In this document: positions 1-4,691 of the stretch, one piece after another
Numbering within the stretch: position 1 is the stretch's first letter
How the letters are laid out: the number at the start of each line of letters is the position of its first letter
Assembly (NCBI GenBank): GCA_958403605.1
Contig: CATXYA010000135.1
Coordinates: 1-5,810 of the forward strand
Origin: an uncultured Oscillospiraceae bacterium
GTDB taxonomy: Bacteria; Bacillota; Clostridia; Oscillospirales; Ruminococcaceae
Length of the DNA stretch: 5,810 nt
Reading direction: 5' to 3'
Program-made: the position numbers and the translations under genes
Notes under the pieces: model-generated
The model's input: only the letters and a program-made list of their open reading frames with translations
Told to the model about the DNA's origin: nothing
The model's database searches: none

Positions 1-246
1 CTGGCTGTCCAGGTTGAACAGCACGCCCGCCTTGTCCACGGCCACCAGGTCGAAAGCCGTCTTGCGCGCGGCGTCCGGCGCGGCGGGCTCCACAAAGACG
101 GCCACGCCCGGGCGCAGCAGCTCGGCGCAGCGGCCCGTGTTCTTCACATGGCACACTTCCTCGCGCCCCGCCACCAGCACACGGGCCACAAAGCGGTTGG
201 GGCGGGAAAGAAAAGTACCCGGCAGCACCGGGCGCGGATAACGCAT
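1..246 (-). CDS. sfsA: DNA/RNA nuclease SfsA family, N-terminal part (cut by window edge)
   Basis: The first 82 codons of a gene read leftward out of the window, with no stop codon inside it. The protein starts MRYPRPVLPGTFLSRPNRFV and contains CHVKNTGRCAELLRPG at residues 32-47, then KTAFDLVAVDK and FNLDSQ. These match the SfsA (sugar fermentation stimulation) family: the basic RPNRF segment, the NTGRC version of the NTGxM/C motif common in Clostridia, and the LL.PG.xV turn of the N-terminal OB-like domain. E. coli SfsA was first described as affecting maltose metabolism and later members were assigned nuclease activity, so the cellular role is uncertain. The usual family length is about 230 residues, so roughly two thirds lie outside. 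The ATG at 246-244 is chosen because AAAGGAGGAG (261-252) lies five bases upstream and the family begins here. The nuclease catalytic part is not visible, so its integrity cannot be judged. Confidence 0.9.
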   Translation of the reverse strand, partial: MRYPRPVLPGTFLSRPNRFVARVLVAGREEVCHVKNTGRCAELLRPGVAVFVEPAAPDAARKTAFDLVAVDKAGVLFNLDSQ

Positions 247-263
247 GGCTGCTCCTCCTTTGG

Positions 264-284
264 ACGGCGCGGACGGGCCGCCGT
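264..284 (-). other. 5' UTR hairpin of sfsA
   Basis: ACGGCG (264-269) and CGCCGT (279-284) can form a 6-bp stem with a 9-base loop. From the predicted sfsA promoter, transcription should start near 285, so this hairpin would sit at the very 5' end of the message, directly ahead of the ribosome site at 252-261. Such a position usually stabilises mRNA; no ligand-binding fold is recognisable. On the plus strand the same hairpin is followed by TCTTTTTA and could weakly stop antisense transcription. Confidence 0.35.
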
Positions 285-291
285 TCTTTTT

Positions 292-320
292 AGTTTAAAA
301 CGCCCCGCCCCCGGCGTCAA
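292..320 (-). promoter_or_regulatory. Promoter of sfsA
   Basis: Read on the minus strand, TTGACG (320-315) and TAAACT (297-292) are separated by exactly 17 bases. This is a sigma-A-like promoter with 5/6 and 4/6 consensus matches, giving a 5' UTR of about 40 bases ahead of the sfsA ATG. The -35 box lies 8 bases from the -35 box of the divergent reductase promoter. Confidence 0.6.
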
Positions 321-327
321 GTGGCGC

Positions 328-356
328 TTGCGGCGGGCCGCTGGGCGTGGTATCAT
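328..356 (+). promoter_or_regulatory. Promoter of the aldo/keto reductase gene
   Basis: TTGCGG (328-333), a 17-base spacer and TATCAT (351-356), preceded by TGG at 348-350, form an extended -10 promoter. The predicted start of transcription is near 363, giving a leader of about 36 bases rich in A (371-381). Because this start lies downstream of the possible GTG at 321, it also argues against the longer reading of the reductase. Confidence 0.6.
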
Positions 357-398
357 AAAATTACCAATTTACAAAAAAAAATAGAGGGGGAACCACTC

Positions 399-1517
399 AT
401 GAAGACCCGTACTTGCGGCCCGGTGACCACCAGCCTGCTGGGCTTTGGCTGCATGCGCCTGCCCGAGGACGCCCCCGGCCATGTGGACCGGGAAAAAGCC
501 TTTGCCATGCTGGACGCCGCCCGCGCCGCCGGCGTCACCTATTACGACACCGCGCATCCGTACCACGGCGGCGATTCCGAGCGCGTGCTGGGCGAATGGC
601 TCAAAACACAGGACCGGGACGGCCTGCTGGTGGCGGACAAGCTTTCGGCCTGGATGACGGACGGCACCCGCGCCGGGGCGCAGGCCATGCTGGACAGCCA
701 GCTGGAGATCGTGGGCGTGGACCATTTCGATTTCTACTTGCTGCACGCCATGAGCGCCGATCGGTTTGCGGAACTGGAGGCCATCGATATCTTCTCGCTG
801 CTGGACGAGTGGAAGGCCGCGGGCAAGATCCGCCAGGCGGGCTTTTCCTTCCACGACAATTACGAGGTGTTCGAGCGCATCCTGAACGCCTATCCCTGGG
901 ATTTCTGCCAGCTGCAGCTCAACTACCTGGACACCGACGTGCAGGCGGGCCTCAAGGGCTATGAGCTGGCGAAGGCCAAGGGCGTGCGCGTGATGGTGAT
1001 GGAGCCCGTCAAGGGCGGCGCGCTGGCAAACCCGCCCGCCGACGTGCGCGCCGTCTTCGACGCGCTGCACCCGGATTGGTCGGGCGCGTCCTGGGCGCTG
1101 CGCTGGGTGGCGGGGCTGGACAACGTGGCAACCGTGCTCTCCGGCATGAGCACCCTGGAGCAGGTGGCCGACAACGTGGCCACCTTCGCGCAGCTGGAGC
1201 CGCTGCCCGCGGCCGAACAGGCCGCCGTGGACAAGGCCGCCGCCGTGTACCGCGCCCGCACCCGCGTGCCCTGCACGGGCTGCGCCTACTGCATGCCCTG
1301 CCCGGCGGGCGTGGATATCCCCGCCGTGTTCCGCGTGTTCAACCACGCGGGCGTGTTCGGCGACGACGATGGGGGCCGCGCCCAGTACGGCCGCATGGAT
1401 GCCAAAACAGTGGCCAGCGCCTGCGTGGCCTGCGGCCAGTGCCAGCAGGCCTGCCCGCAGCACATCGACGTGCCCGCCCAGATGCAGCGCATCTGCGCCT
1501 GGGCGGCCCAGACTTGA
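399..1517 (+). CDS. Aldo/keto reductase with C-terminal 4Fe-4S ferredoxin domain
   Basis: A 372-residue cytoplasmic oxidoreductase of the COG1453-type family: an AKR TIM barrel (about residues 1-270) joined to a ferredoxin-like C-terminus. The barrel shows LGFGCMRLP (14-22), YYDTAHPYHGG (48-58) and the tetrad equivalents D50, Y55, K81 and H116. The C-terminus carries C292-x2-C295-x2-C298-x2-C301-P and C342-x2-C345-x2-C348-x3-C352-P, enough for two [4Fe-4S] clusters. Family members are thought to reduce small carbonyl compounds, with electrons probably passing through the clusters; the substrate is unknown. The ATG at 399 is preferred: AGAGGGGG (383-390) lies 8 bases upstream and the family starts with the beta-hairpin preceding LGFGCMRLP. 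The frame is open to a GTG at 321, but that lies upstream of the predicted transcription start and has no ribosome site. The gene is complete. tetR follows 66 bases downstream behind a weak terminator, so partial co-transcription is possible. Confidence 0.93.
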   Translation: MKTRTCGPVTTSLLGFGCMRLPEDAPGHVDREKAFAMLDAARAAGVTYYDTAHPYHGGDSERVLGEWLKTQDRDGLLVADKLSAWMTDGTRAGAQAMLDSQLEIVGVDHFDFYLLHAMSADRFAELEAIDIFSLLDEWKAAGKIRQAGFSFHDNYEVFERILNAYPWDFCQLQLNYLDTDVQAGLKGYELAKAKGVRVMVMEPVKGGALANPPADVRAVFDALHPDWSGASWALRWVAGLDNVATVLSGMSTLEQVADNVATFAQLEPLPAAEQAAVDKAAAVYRARTRVPCTGCAYCMPCPAGVDIPAVFRVFNHAGVFGDDDGGRAQYGRMDAKTVASACVACGQCQQACPQHIDVPAQMQRICAWAAQT

Positions 1518-1532
1518 GAAGTCAAACGCGAC

Positions 1533-1563
1533 AGGGGCCCTCGACCGGGCCCCTCTTCTATTT
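1533..1563 (+). terminator. Weak intrinsic terminator after the reductase
   Basis: AGGGGCCC (1533-1540) and GGGCCCCT (1547-1554) form a perfect 8-bp GC stem with the loop TCGACC, followed by a broken T-run (CTTCTATTTT). The imperfect U-tract suggests read-through into the TetR gene starting at 1584, for which no convincing separate promoter is seen. Confidence 0.6.
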
Positions 1564-1583
1564 TATGGGAAAGGCTGAGGCTG

Positions 1584-2132
1584 GTGTATAAGCTGTGCAA
1601 AACGCCCGCCGCCGCCCGCCGCCAGCGCCAGATCATGGACTGCCTGCTGGCGCTGCTGTGCGGCCAGGCATTTGGGGAGATCTCCGTCACGGCCCTGTGC
1701 CAGGCGGCGGGCATCCCCCGCAAAACGTTTTACCGCTATTTCGACAGCAAGGAGGACGTGCTGGGCGCCGTCATCGACGGCCTGCTGCGCGACTGGGTGG
1801 CGGGCGTGCGCCCGGCGCGCACGGGGCGTCCCCCCGAGGCCCAGGTGCAGGAGCTGCTGCTGTTCTGGAAGGAGCACGCCGCGTTTTTGACGGCGCTGCA
1901 GCGCAGCCGCATGAGCGGCATGCTCATCGAGCGGGCGATGTCCCTGGCCTGCGCCCAGGCGCCGGAGGGCGCGGCAGGGGAGGCGCAGCGCACGAAGCTG
2001 CTGTTCGTCATCTGCGGGCTGTTCGGCCTCATCCTCGATTGGCACCGCCGGGGCTGCCGGCCGGACACCGCCGCCATGGCCCAGGACGCGGCGGCCCTGC
2101 TGACACAGCCCCTCTTCCGCCCCGGCCCTTGA
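1584..2132 (+). CDS. TetR/AcrR-family transcriptional regulator
   Basis: A 182-residue one-component regulator. Residues 13-60 form the TetR-type DNA-binding domain: helix 1 (RQRQIMDCLLALLC), then the helix-turn-helix ISVTALCQAAGIPRKTFYRY (33-52) and FDSKEDVLGAV. The rest is a variable all-helical ligand/dimerisation domain whose end (LILDWHRRGCRPDTAAMAQ, 149-167) resembles the DhaS-like C-terminal type. The ligand cannot be read from the sequence. The start is GTG at 1584, the only reasonable initiation codon in this frame before the helix; AAAGG (1570-1574) and GAGG (1577-1580) lie upstream, both imperfectly spaced. The protein is of normal family length and complete. It sits between the reductase and the GH79-like gene on one strand, and the palindrome right after its stop codon (2139-2154), repeated at the hydrolase start codon, makes the hydrolase its most likely target. 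Regulation of the reductase or of itself is not excluded. Confidence 0.88.
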   Translation: MYKLCKTPAAARRQRQIMDCLLALLCGQAFGEISVTALCQAAGIPRKTFYRYFDSKEDVLGAVIDGLLRDWVAGVRPARTGRPPEAQVQELLLFWKEHAAFLTALQRSRMSGMLIERAMSLACAQAPEGAAGEAQRTKLLFVICGLFGLILDWHRRGCRPDTAAMAQDAAALLTQPLFRPGP

Positions 2133-2138
2133 GCAAAG

Positions 2139-2154
2139 TGTCACATTTGTGGCA
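2139..2154. promoter_or_regulatory. Candidate TetR operator 1 (inverted repeat)
   Basis: TGTCACATTTGTGGCA is an imperfect palindrome of the form TGnCACA-N2-TGTGnCA. It lies 6 bases after the tetR stop codon and 10 bases upstream of the hydrolase -35 box. Size and symmetry are typical for TetR-family operators. A closely related sequence recurs at 2281-2297. Confidence 0.5.
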
Positions 2155-2164
2155 TTTTGACCCC

Positions 2165-2194
2165 TTGCGCGCGCGTGCGCTTTTTCCTTATAAT
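2165..2194 (+). promoter_or_regulatory. Promoter of the GH79-like gene
   Basis: A perfect TATAAT (2189-2194) lies 18 bases after TTGCGC (2165-2170). A TTGACC at 2157-2162 is too far away (26 bases) to act as its -35 box. Transcription should start near 2201, leaving a leader of about 79 bases with the hairpin at 2205-2223. Confidence 0.6.
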
Positions 2195-2204
2195 AGAAAG
2201 AGAT

Positions 2205-2223
2205 GGGCCGCGGCGTGCGGCCC
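2205..2223 (+). other. Leader hairpin of the GH79-like mRNA
   Basis: GGGCCGC (2205-2211) and GCGGCCC (2217-2223) form a perfect 7-bp stem with a 5-base loop at the very 5' end of the predicted transcript. There is no T-run after it, so it is not a terminator; an mRNA-stabilising role is the simplest reading. Confidence 0.4.
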
Positions 2224-2279
2224 GCAGCCATCGAGAGGGATTGTTTTAATTTACAAAGTAAAAAAAGGAGCGTGGCAAC

Positions 2280-3767
2280 ATGGCACAGCATGTGACATTG
2301 GCGCCGTCGAAATTGACGGAGCTGCGGCGGGTGGATCCGCTGCTGTTATCGTATAACGTGGAGATGACCGAGGTGACGGGCGGCACCTTCTGGAAACCTT
2401 ATACCCCCGCACAGATCGCGGGCACCGAGCCCTTCCCCCCGGTGAAAAGCTTTGCCGATCTGCAAAGCCTGATGGCGGTGTTTGAGCCTGTAGACCTGTC
2501 CAACGAGCGCCTGCGCGGCCTGGCGGCGCAGCTGGGCCCGGTGTGGGTGCGCGTCAGCGGCTCCTGGGCCACCAAGACCTATTACGATTTTGACGGCCAC
2601 ACGGGCGGCAAGGCGCCCGCGGGCTTCCAGAGCGTGCTCACCGAGGCCCAGTGGAAGGGCGTACTGGATTTCGTGAAGGCCGTGGGCGCGAAGCTGCAGG
2701 TCTCTGTGGCCAACTGCGAGGGCGTCCATCCGGACGGCGCCCCCTGGACGCCGGAGCAGACCAAGCTGCTGTTTGATTACAGCCGCGATTACGGCGTGCC
2801 CATCGCCGCGGCGGAATTCATGAACGAGCCGAACATGCTGGCCATGAGCGGCGCGCCCGCGGATTATACCGCCGCTGATTTCGCCCGTGACCAGGACGCC
2901 TTTTTCCGCTTCGTGCGCGAAAATTACCCGGACGTGCTGCTGGTGGGCCCCTGCGCCACCGGCGATTCCCAGGCTTTGAAGGTGGCCGAAGACCTGTCGA
3001 ACGTGCTCACCAACGTGTCCACGGAAACGCTGCTGGCGGGCTGCCGGGAGACGGCGGATGTGTTCAGCTACCACTATTACAACGGCATCTCCGAGCGCGG
3101 CGCGGGCATCATGCCCGGCCATTGGGACGTGAGCCAGGCCGCCACCGAGGAATATCTCGCCGTGGCGCCCCAGTGCGCGTCGTTCTACACCACGCTGCGC
3201 GACAAATACTGCCCCGGCGCGCCCATGTGGGTGACGGAATCCGGCGACGCGGGCCTGGGCGGCAACACCTGGGCGTCCACGCACCTGGACGTGCTGCGCT
3301 ACGCCAACGAGCTGGCGGGCTTTGCCGCCGTCACCGACGGCGTCATCTTCCACAATACGCTCTGTTCATCCGATTACGGCCTGCTGGACCACGCCACCCA
3401 TGAGCCGCGGCCCAATTATTGGCTGGCCGTGCTGTGGAACCGCCTCGTCGGCGCCGCCGTCTACGACGCGGGCGAGCCCGTGCGCGAGGGCGTGCACCTG
3501 TACGCCCACTCCCGCAAGGACGGCAAGGACGGCGCGGTGTACGTGCTCATCAACAACTCCCTCACCGAGGCCACCACGGTGGACCTGCCCTGGGAGGCGC
3601 AGCAGTACACCCTGTCCGCCGAGACACCGCGCTCCGGCCAGGAGCTGCTGAATGGCAAGCCCCTAACAGTGGAGGGCGTGTGCGGCCTGCCCGCGCTGGA
3701 GCCCGTCACGGCCCCGGCGGGCACGCTGACGCTGGCCCCCGCCACCGTCACCTTCCTGGTGCTGTAA
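2280..3767 (+). CDS. GH79-like glycoside hydrolase (heparanase/beta-glucuronidase family)
   Basis: A 495-residue clan GH-A enzyme that most resembles GH79, the family of heparanase and several beta-glucuronidases. Visible landmarks: VRVSGSWATKTYYDFD (90-105, the RxxGxxA.xxxxxD strand), AEFMNEPN (178-185) with E183 as the likely acid/base, a YHYYN strand (264-268), WVTESGD (317-323) with E320 as the likely nucleophile, GLGGNTW, and the closing barrel segment NTLCSSDYGLLD...PNYWLAVLWNRLVG (359-391), which mirrors the corresponding part of heparanase. Residues from about 400 form a small beta-sandwich (VHLYAHS, AVYVLINNS, GTLTLAPATVTFLVL). There is no signal peptide or membrane segment, so the enzyme should act inside the cell on imported glycosides or glucuronides; the exact substrate is not readable. 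The ATG at 2280 follows AAGGAG (2265-2270) by 9 bases. The gene stands alone between its own promoter and a strong terminator, with the TetR gene directly upstream. Related GH-A families such as GH39 are an alternative assignment. Confidence 0.8.
   Translation: MAQHVTLAPSKLTELRRVDPLLLSYNVEMTEVTGGTFWKPYTPAQIAGTEPFPPVKSFADLQSLMAVFEPVDLSNERLRGLAAQLGPVWVRVSGSWATKTYYDFDGHTGGKAPAGFQSVLTEAQWKGVLDFVKAVGAKLQVSVANCEGVHPDGAPWTPEQTKLLFDYSRDYGVPIAAAEFMNEPNMLAMSGAPADYTAADFARDQDAFFRFVRENYPDVLLVGPCATGDSQALKVAEDLSNVLTNVSTETLLAGCRETADVFSYHYYNGISERGAGIMPGHWDVSQAATEEYLAVAPQCASFYTTLRDKYCPGAPMWVTESGDAGLGGNTWASTHLDVLRYANELAGFAAVTDGVIFHNTLCSSDYGLLDHATHEPRPNYWLAVLWNRLVGAAVYDAGEPVREGVHLYAHSRKDGKDGAVYVLINNSLTEATTVDLPWEAQQYTLSAETPRSGQELLNGKPLTVEGVCGLPALEPVTAPAGTLTLAPATVTFLVL
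2281..2297. promoter_or_regulatory. Candidate TetR operator 2, overlapping the hydrolase start codon
   Basis: TGGCACAGCATGTGACA is an imperfect palindrome (TGnCACA-N3-TGTGnCA) that begins on the second base of the hydrolase ATG. Its right half ATGTGACA equals the right half of operator 1 when that is read on the opposite strand (TGCCACAAATGTGACA). A regulator bound here could block elongation, or loop to operator 1, whose start lies 142 bp away. Confidence 0.4.
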
Positions 3768-3774
3768 CCAACAG

Positions 3775-3818
3775 AAAAAAGCCCGCGCGCGCCCAAAACG
3801 GGAGCGCGCGGGCTTTTT
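3775..3818 (+). terminator. Strong intrinsic terminator after the GH79-like gene
   Basis: AGCCCGCGCGC (3780-3790) and GCGCGCGGGCT (3804-3814) form a perfect 11-bp stem with a 13-base loop, followed by five T. Six A precede the stem (3775-3780), so it can also stop leftward read-through from the kinase operon. It begins 8 bases after the hydrolase stop codon. Confidence 0.92.
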
Positions 3819-3953
3819 GCTGTGCACAAAAGCGCCTTGACGGGGGAGTGGAGGAAGAATTTTCCGAGGCGCAGCTCATCGGGCGCGTGCTGAGCACCTG
3901 TCAGCTGGGTATCGGCGGCGGCCATTGGCCGCCGCCCTTCCCATTCCACGCAC
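3819..3953. other. Intergenic segment between two terminators, with a strong dyad
   Basis: These 135 bases carry no convincing gene. They hold a perfect 10-bp inverted repeat with the loop ATT (arms 3914-3923 and 3927-3936), the palindrome GTGCTGAGCAC (around 3887-3897) and a TTGACG (3837-3842) without a good -10 box at the right distance. No T-run follows the large dyad on either strand, so it is not a canonical terminator. A small structured RNA ending at the 3954-3992 terminator is possible but unproven. Confidence 0.3.
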
Positions 3954-3992
3954 AAAAAACCAGGGCGCGTCGCAAAAACGCGCCCTGGTTTT
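3954..3992 (-). terminator. Bidirectional intrinsic terminator after the kinase
   Basis: CCAGGGCGCGT (3960-3970) and ACGCGCCCTGG (3978-3988) form a perfect 11-bp stem with a 7-base loop. Read leftward it is followed by six T (complement of 3954-3959) and starts directly after the kinase stop codon. Read rightward it has four T (3989-3992), so it can work in both directions. Confidence 0.92.
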
Positions 3993-3993
3993 G

Positions 3994-4563
3994 TTACGTT
4001 TCGGCGGCCAGTAAAAAATCGCATTGGCCGCGGATGCCGAACGCGCGGTCGTACGCCTGTTCCAGGGGGATCCATTTGTCCCGGAAGGCGGGCCAGCAGG
4101 CGTCGCCGCCGCGGGCGCGGATGCGCGCCTCCTGCAGGGCGGGAACGATGGTGAAAAACGCCGTCACGTCGTAGAGGCCCGCCGCAAAAAACGGGTGCAG
4201 GCTGTAGGCCCCTTCCACCAGCACCACCGGGGCGTCGATGTCCCGCGTGCCCGCGTGATCCATCAGGGAGCAATCGAACACGCGGTAACAGCAGGGCCGT
4301 CCTTCCTTTAACGGCGCGGCCACCTCTGCGGCAAAGCGCTCGTAATGCACGTTGCCGCCGGGCTGGGCCAGGCGGGCCGGGGTGCGCAGGTCCGCGGGCA
4401 GGAAGAAATCGTCCATATGCACCACTGCGGCGTCCAGGCGCGCGGCCAGCTGGGCCGCGGCGGTGGTCTTGCCCGCGGCGGCCTGGCCGTCCAGCGCCGC
4501 GAGCACACGGCCCTTCTGGGCCAGGGCGGCGCGGATGGCCGCTTCCAATCCGTCCAGGTTCAC
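3994..4563 (-). CDS. P-loop kinase, uridine-kinase-like family
   Basis: A 189-residue cytoplasmic phosphotransferase, read leftward. It has a Walker A motif GQAAAGKTT (26-34), the acceptor-side motif HMDDFFLP (49-56) followed by the family signature LRTPARLAQPGGNVHYERF (59-77), the strand VVLVEGAYSLHP (113-124, Walker B-like) and a C-terminal WIPLEQAY...CDF. This is the Udk-like family often annotated as uridine kinase, although its real acceptor is generally unproven; a nucleoside or vitamin-like alcohol is plausible. The start is uncertain. GTG at 4563 fits the family N-terminus (NLDGLEAAIRAAL) and has GGGGGA 9 bases upstream. The frame stays open upstream to a GTG at 4629, which would add a 22-residue Gly/Ser/Ala-rich stretch, and further to 4761. 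It is the second gene of an operon with the ECF S component, which suggests that the imported compound is phosphorylated and trapped. No key motif is missing. Confidence 0.85.
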   Translation of the reverse strand: MNLDGLEAAIRAALAQKGRVLAALDGQAAAGKTTAAAQLAARLDAAVVHMDDFFLPADLRTPARLAQPGGNVHYERFAAEVAAPLKEGRPCCYRVFDCSLMDHAGTRDIDAPVVLVEGAYSLHPFFAAGLYDVTAFFTIVPALQEARIRARGGDACWPAFRDKWIPLEQAYDRAFGIRGQCDFLLAAET

Positions 4564-4619
4564 CGCGCCGGATCCCCCGCCTTCTCCAGCGCCGCCAGCA
4601 GTGGACGCCAGCCGTTCAC
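4560..4619 (-). CDS. Possible 19-codon linking ORF between S component and kinase
   Basis: A short frame starts with GTG at 4619, overlapping the S-component stop as GTGA, and ends with TGA at 4562-4560, overlapping the GTG start of the kinase again as GTGA. It encodes 19 residues including RPLLAALEKAGDPAR. The double overlap could pass ribosomes from the S gene to the kinase by reinitiation. The peptide resembles the S-component end AALSKAG (169-175) and may instead be a remnant of a former C-terminus. No separate ribosome site is seen, and a functional peptide is not claimed. Confidence 0.25.
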   Translation of the reverse strand: MNGWRPLLAALEKAGDPAR

Positions 4620-4691
4620 TGCCGTTCACGGGGCGTCTGTGCAGGGGCGCTGTTCGCCAAGGCGGGGATACCCGCCTTGGACAGCGCCGCC
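4576..4691. repeat. Imperfect 21-bp direct repeat at the S-component 3' end
   Basis: CCCGCCTT-N3-CAGCGCCGCC occurs at 4576-4596 and at 4671-4691, with 18 of 21 positions identical and an offset of 95 bp. The right copy encodes AALSKAG of the S component. The left copy, in another frame, encodes AALEKAG of the small linking frame. Because 95 is not a multiple of three the copies are out of frame with each other. Confidence 0.5.
4611..4630. repeat. 10-bp tandem duplication across the S-component stop codon
   Basis: GCCGTTCACT (4611-4620) and GCCGTTCACG (4621-4630) are adjacent copies with 9 of 10 bases identical. On the coding (minus) strand they read GTGAACGGCA-type units with a GTG in each. 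The S stop TGA lies in the left copy. Loss of one copy would shift the frame so that the S component continues into the kinase. Confidence 0.8.

Noticed and set aside
264..296. Rightward terminator (hairpin plus TCTTTTTA) before the reductase promoter
   Set aside because: No rightward gene precedes it; the hairpin is better explained as the 5' UTR stem of sfsA, and the T-run overlaps the sfsA -10 area.
321..398. GTG-initiated 26-residue N-terminal extension of the reductase
   Set aside because: It starts upstream of the predicted transcription start, has no ribosome site and is not family-like.
369..1463. Long leftward open frame (364 codons) opposite the reductase
   Set aside because: His/Ala/Gly-rich composition typical of the antisense of a GC-rich gene, no ribosome site, no recognisable domain; the plus strand encodes a clear AKR with catalytic and Fe-S residues.
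2346..3353. Leftward open frame (335 codons) opposite the GH79-like gene
   Set aside because: Composition of a GC-rich shadow frame, no motif, and it ends inside a gene with conserved catalytic residues on the other strand.
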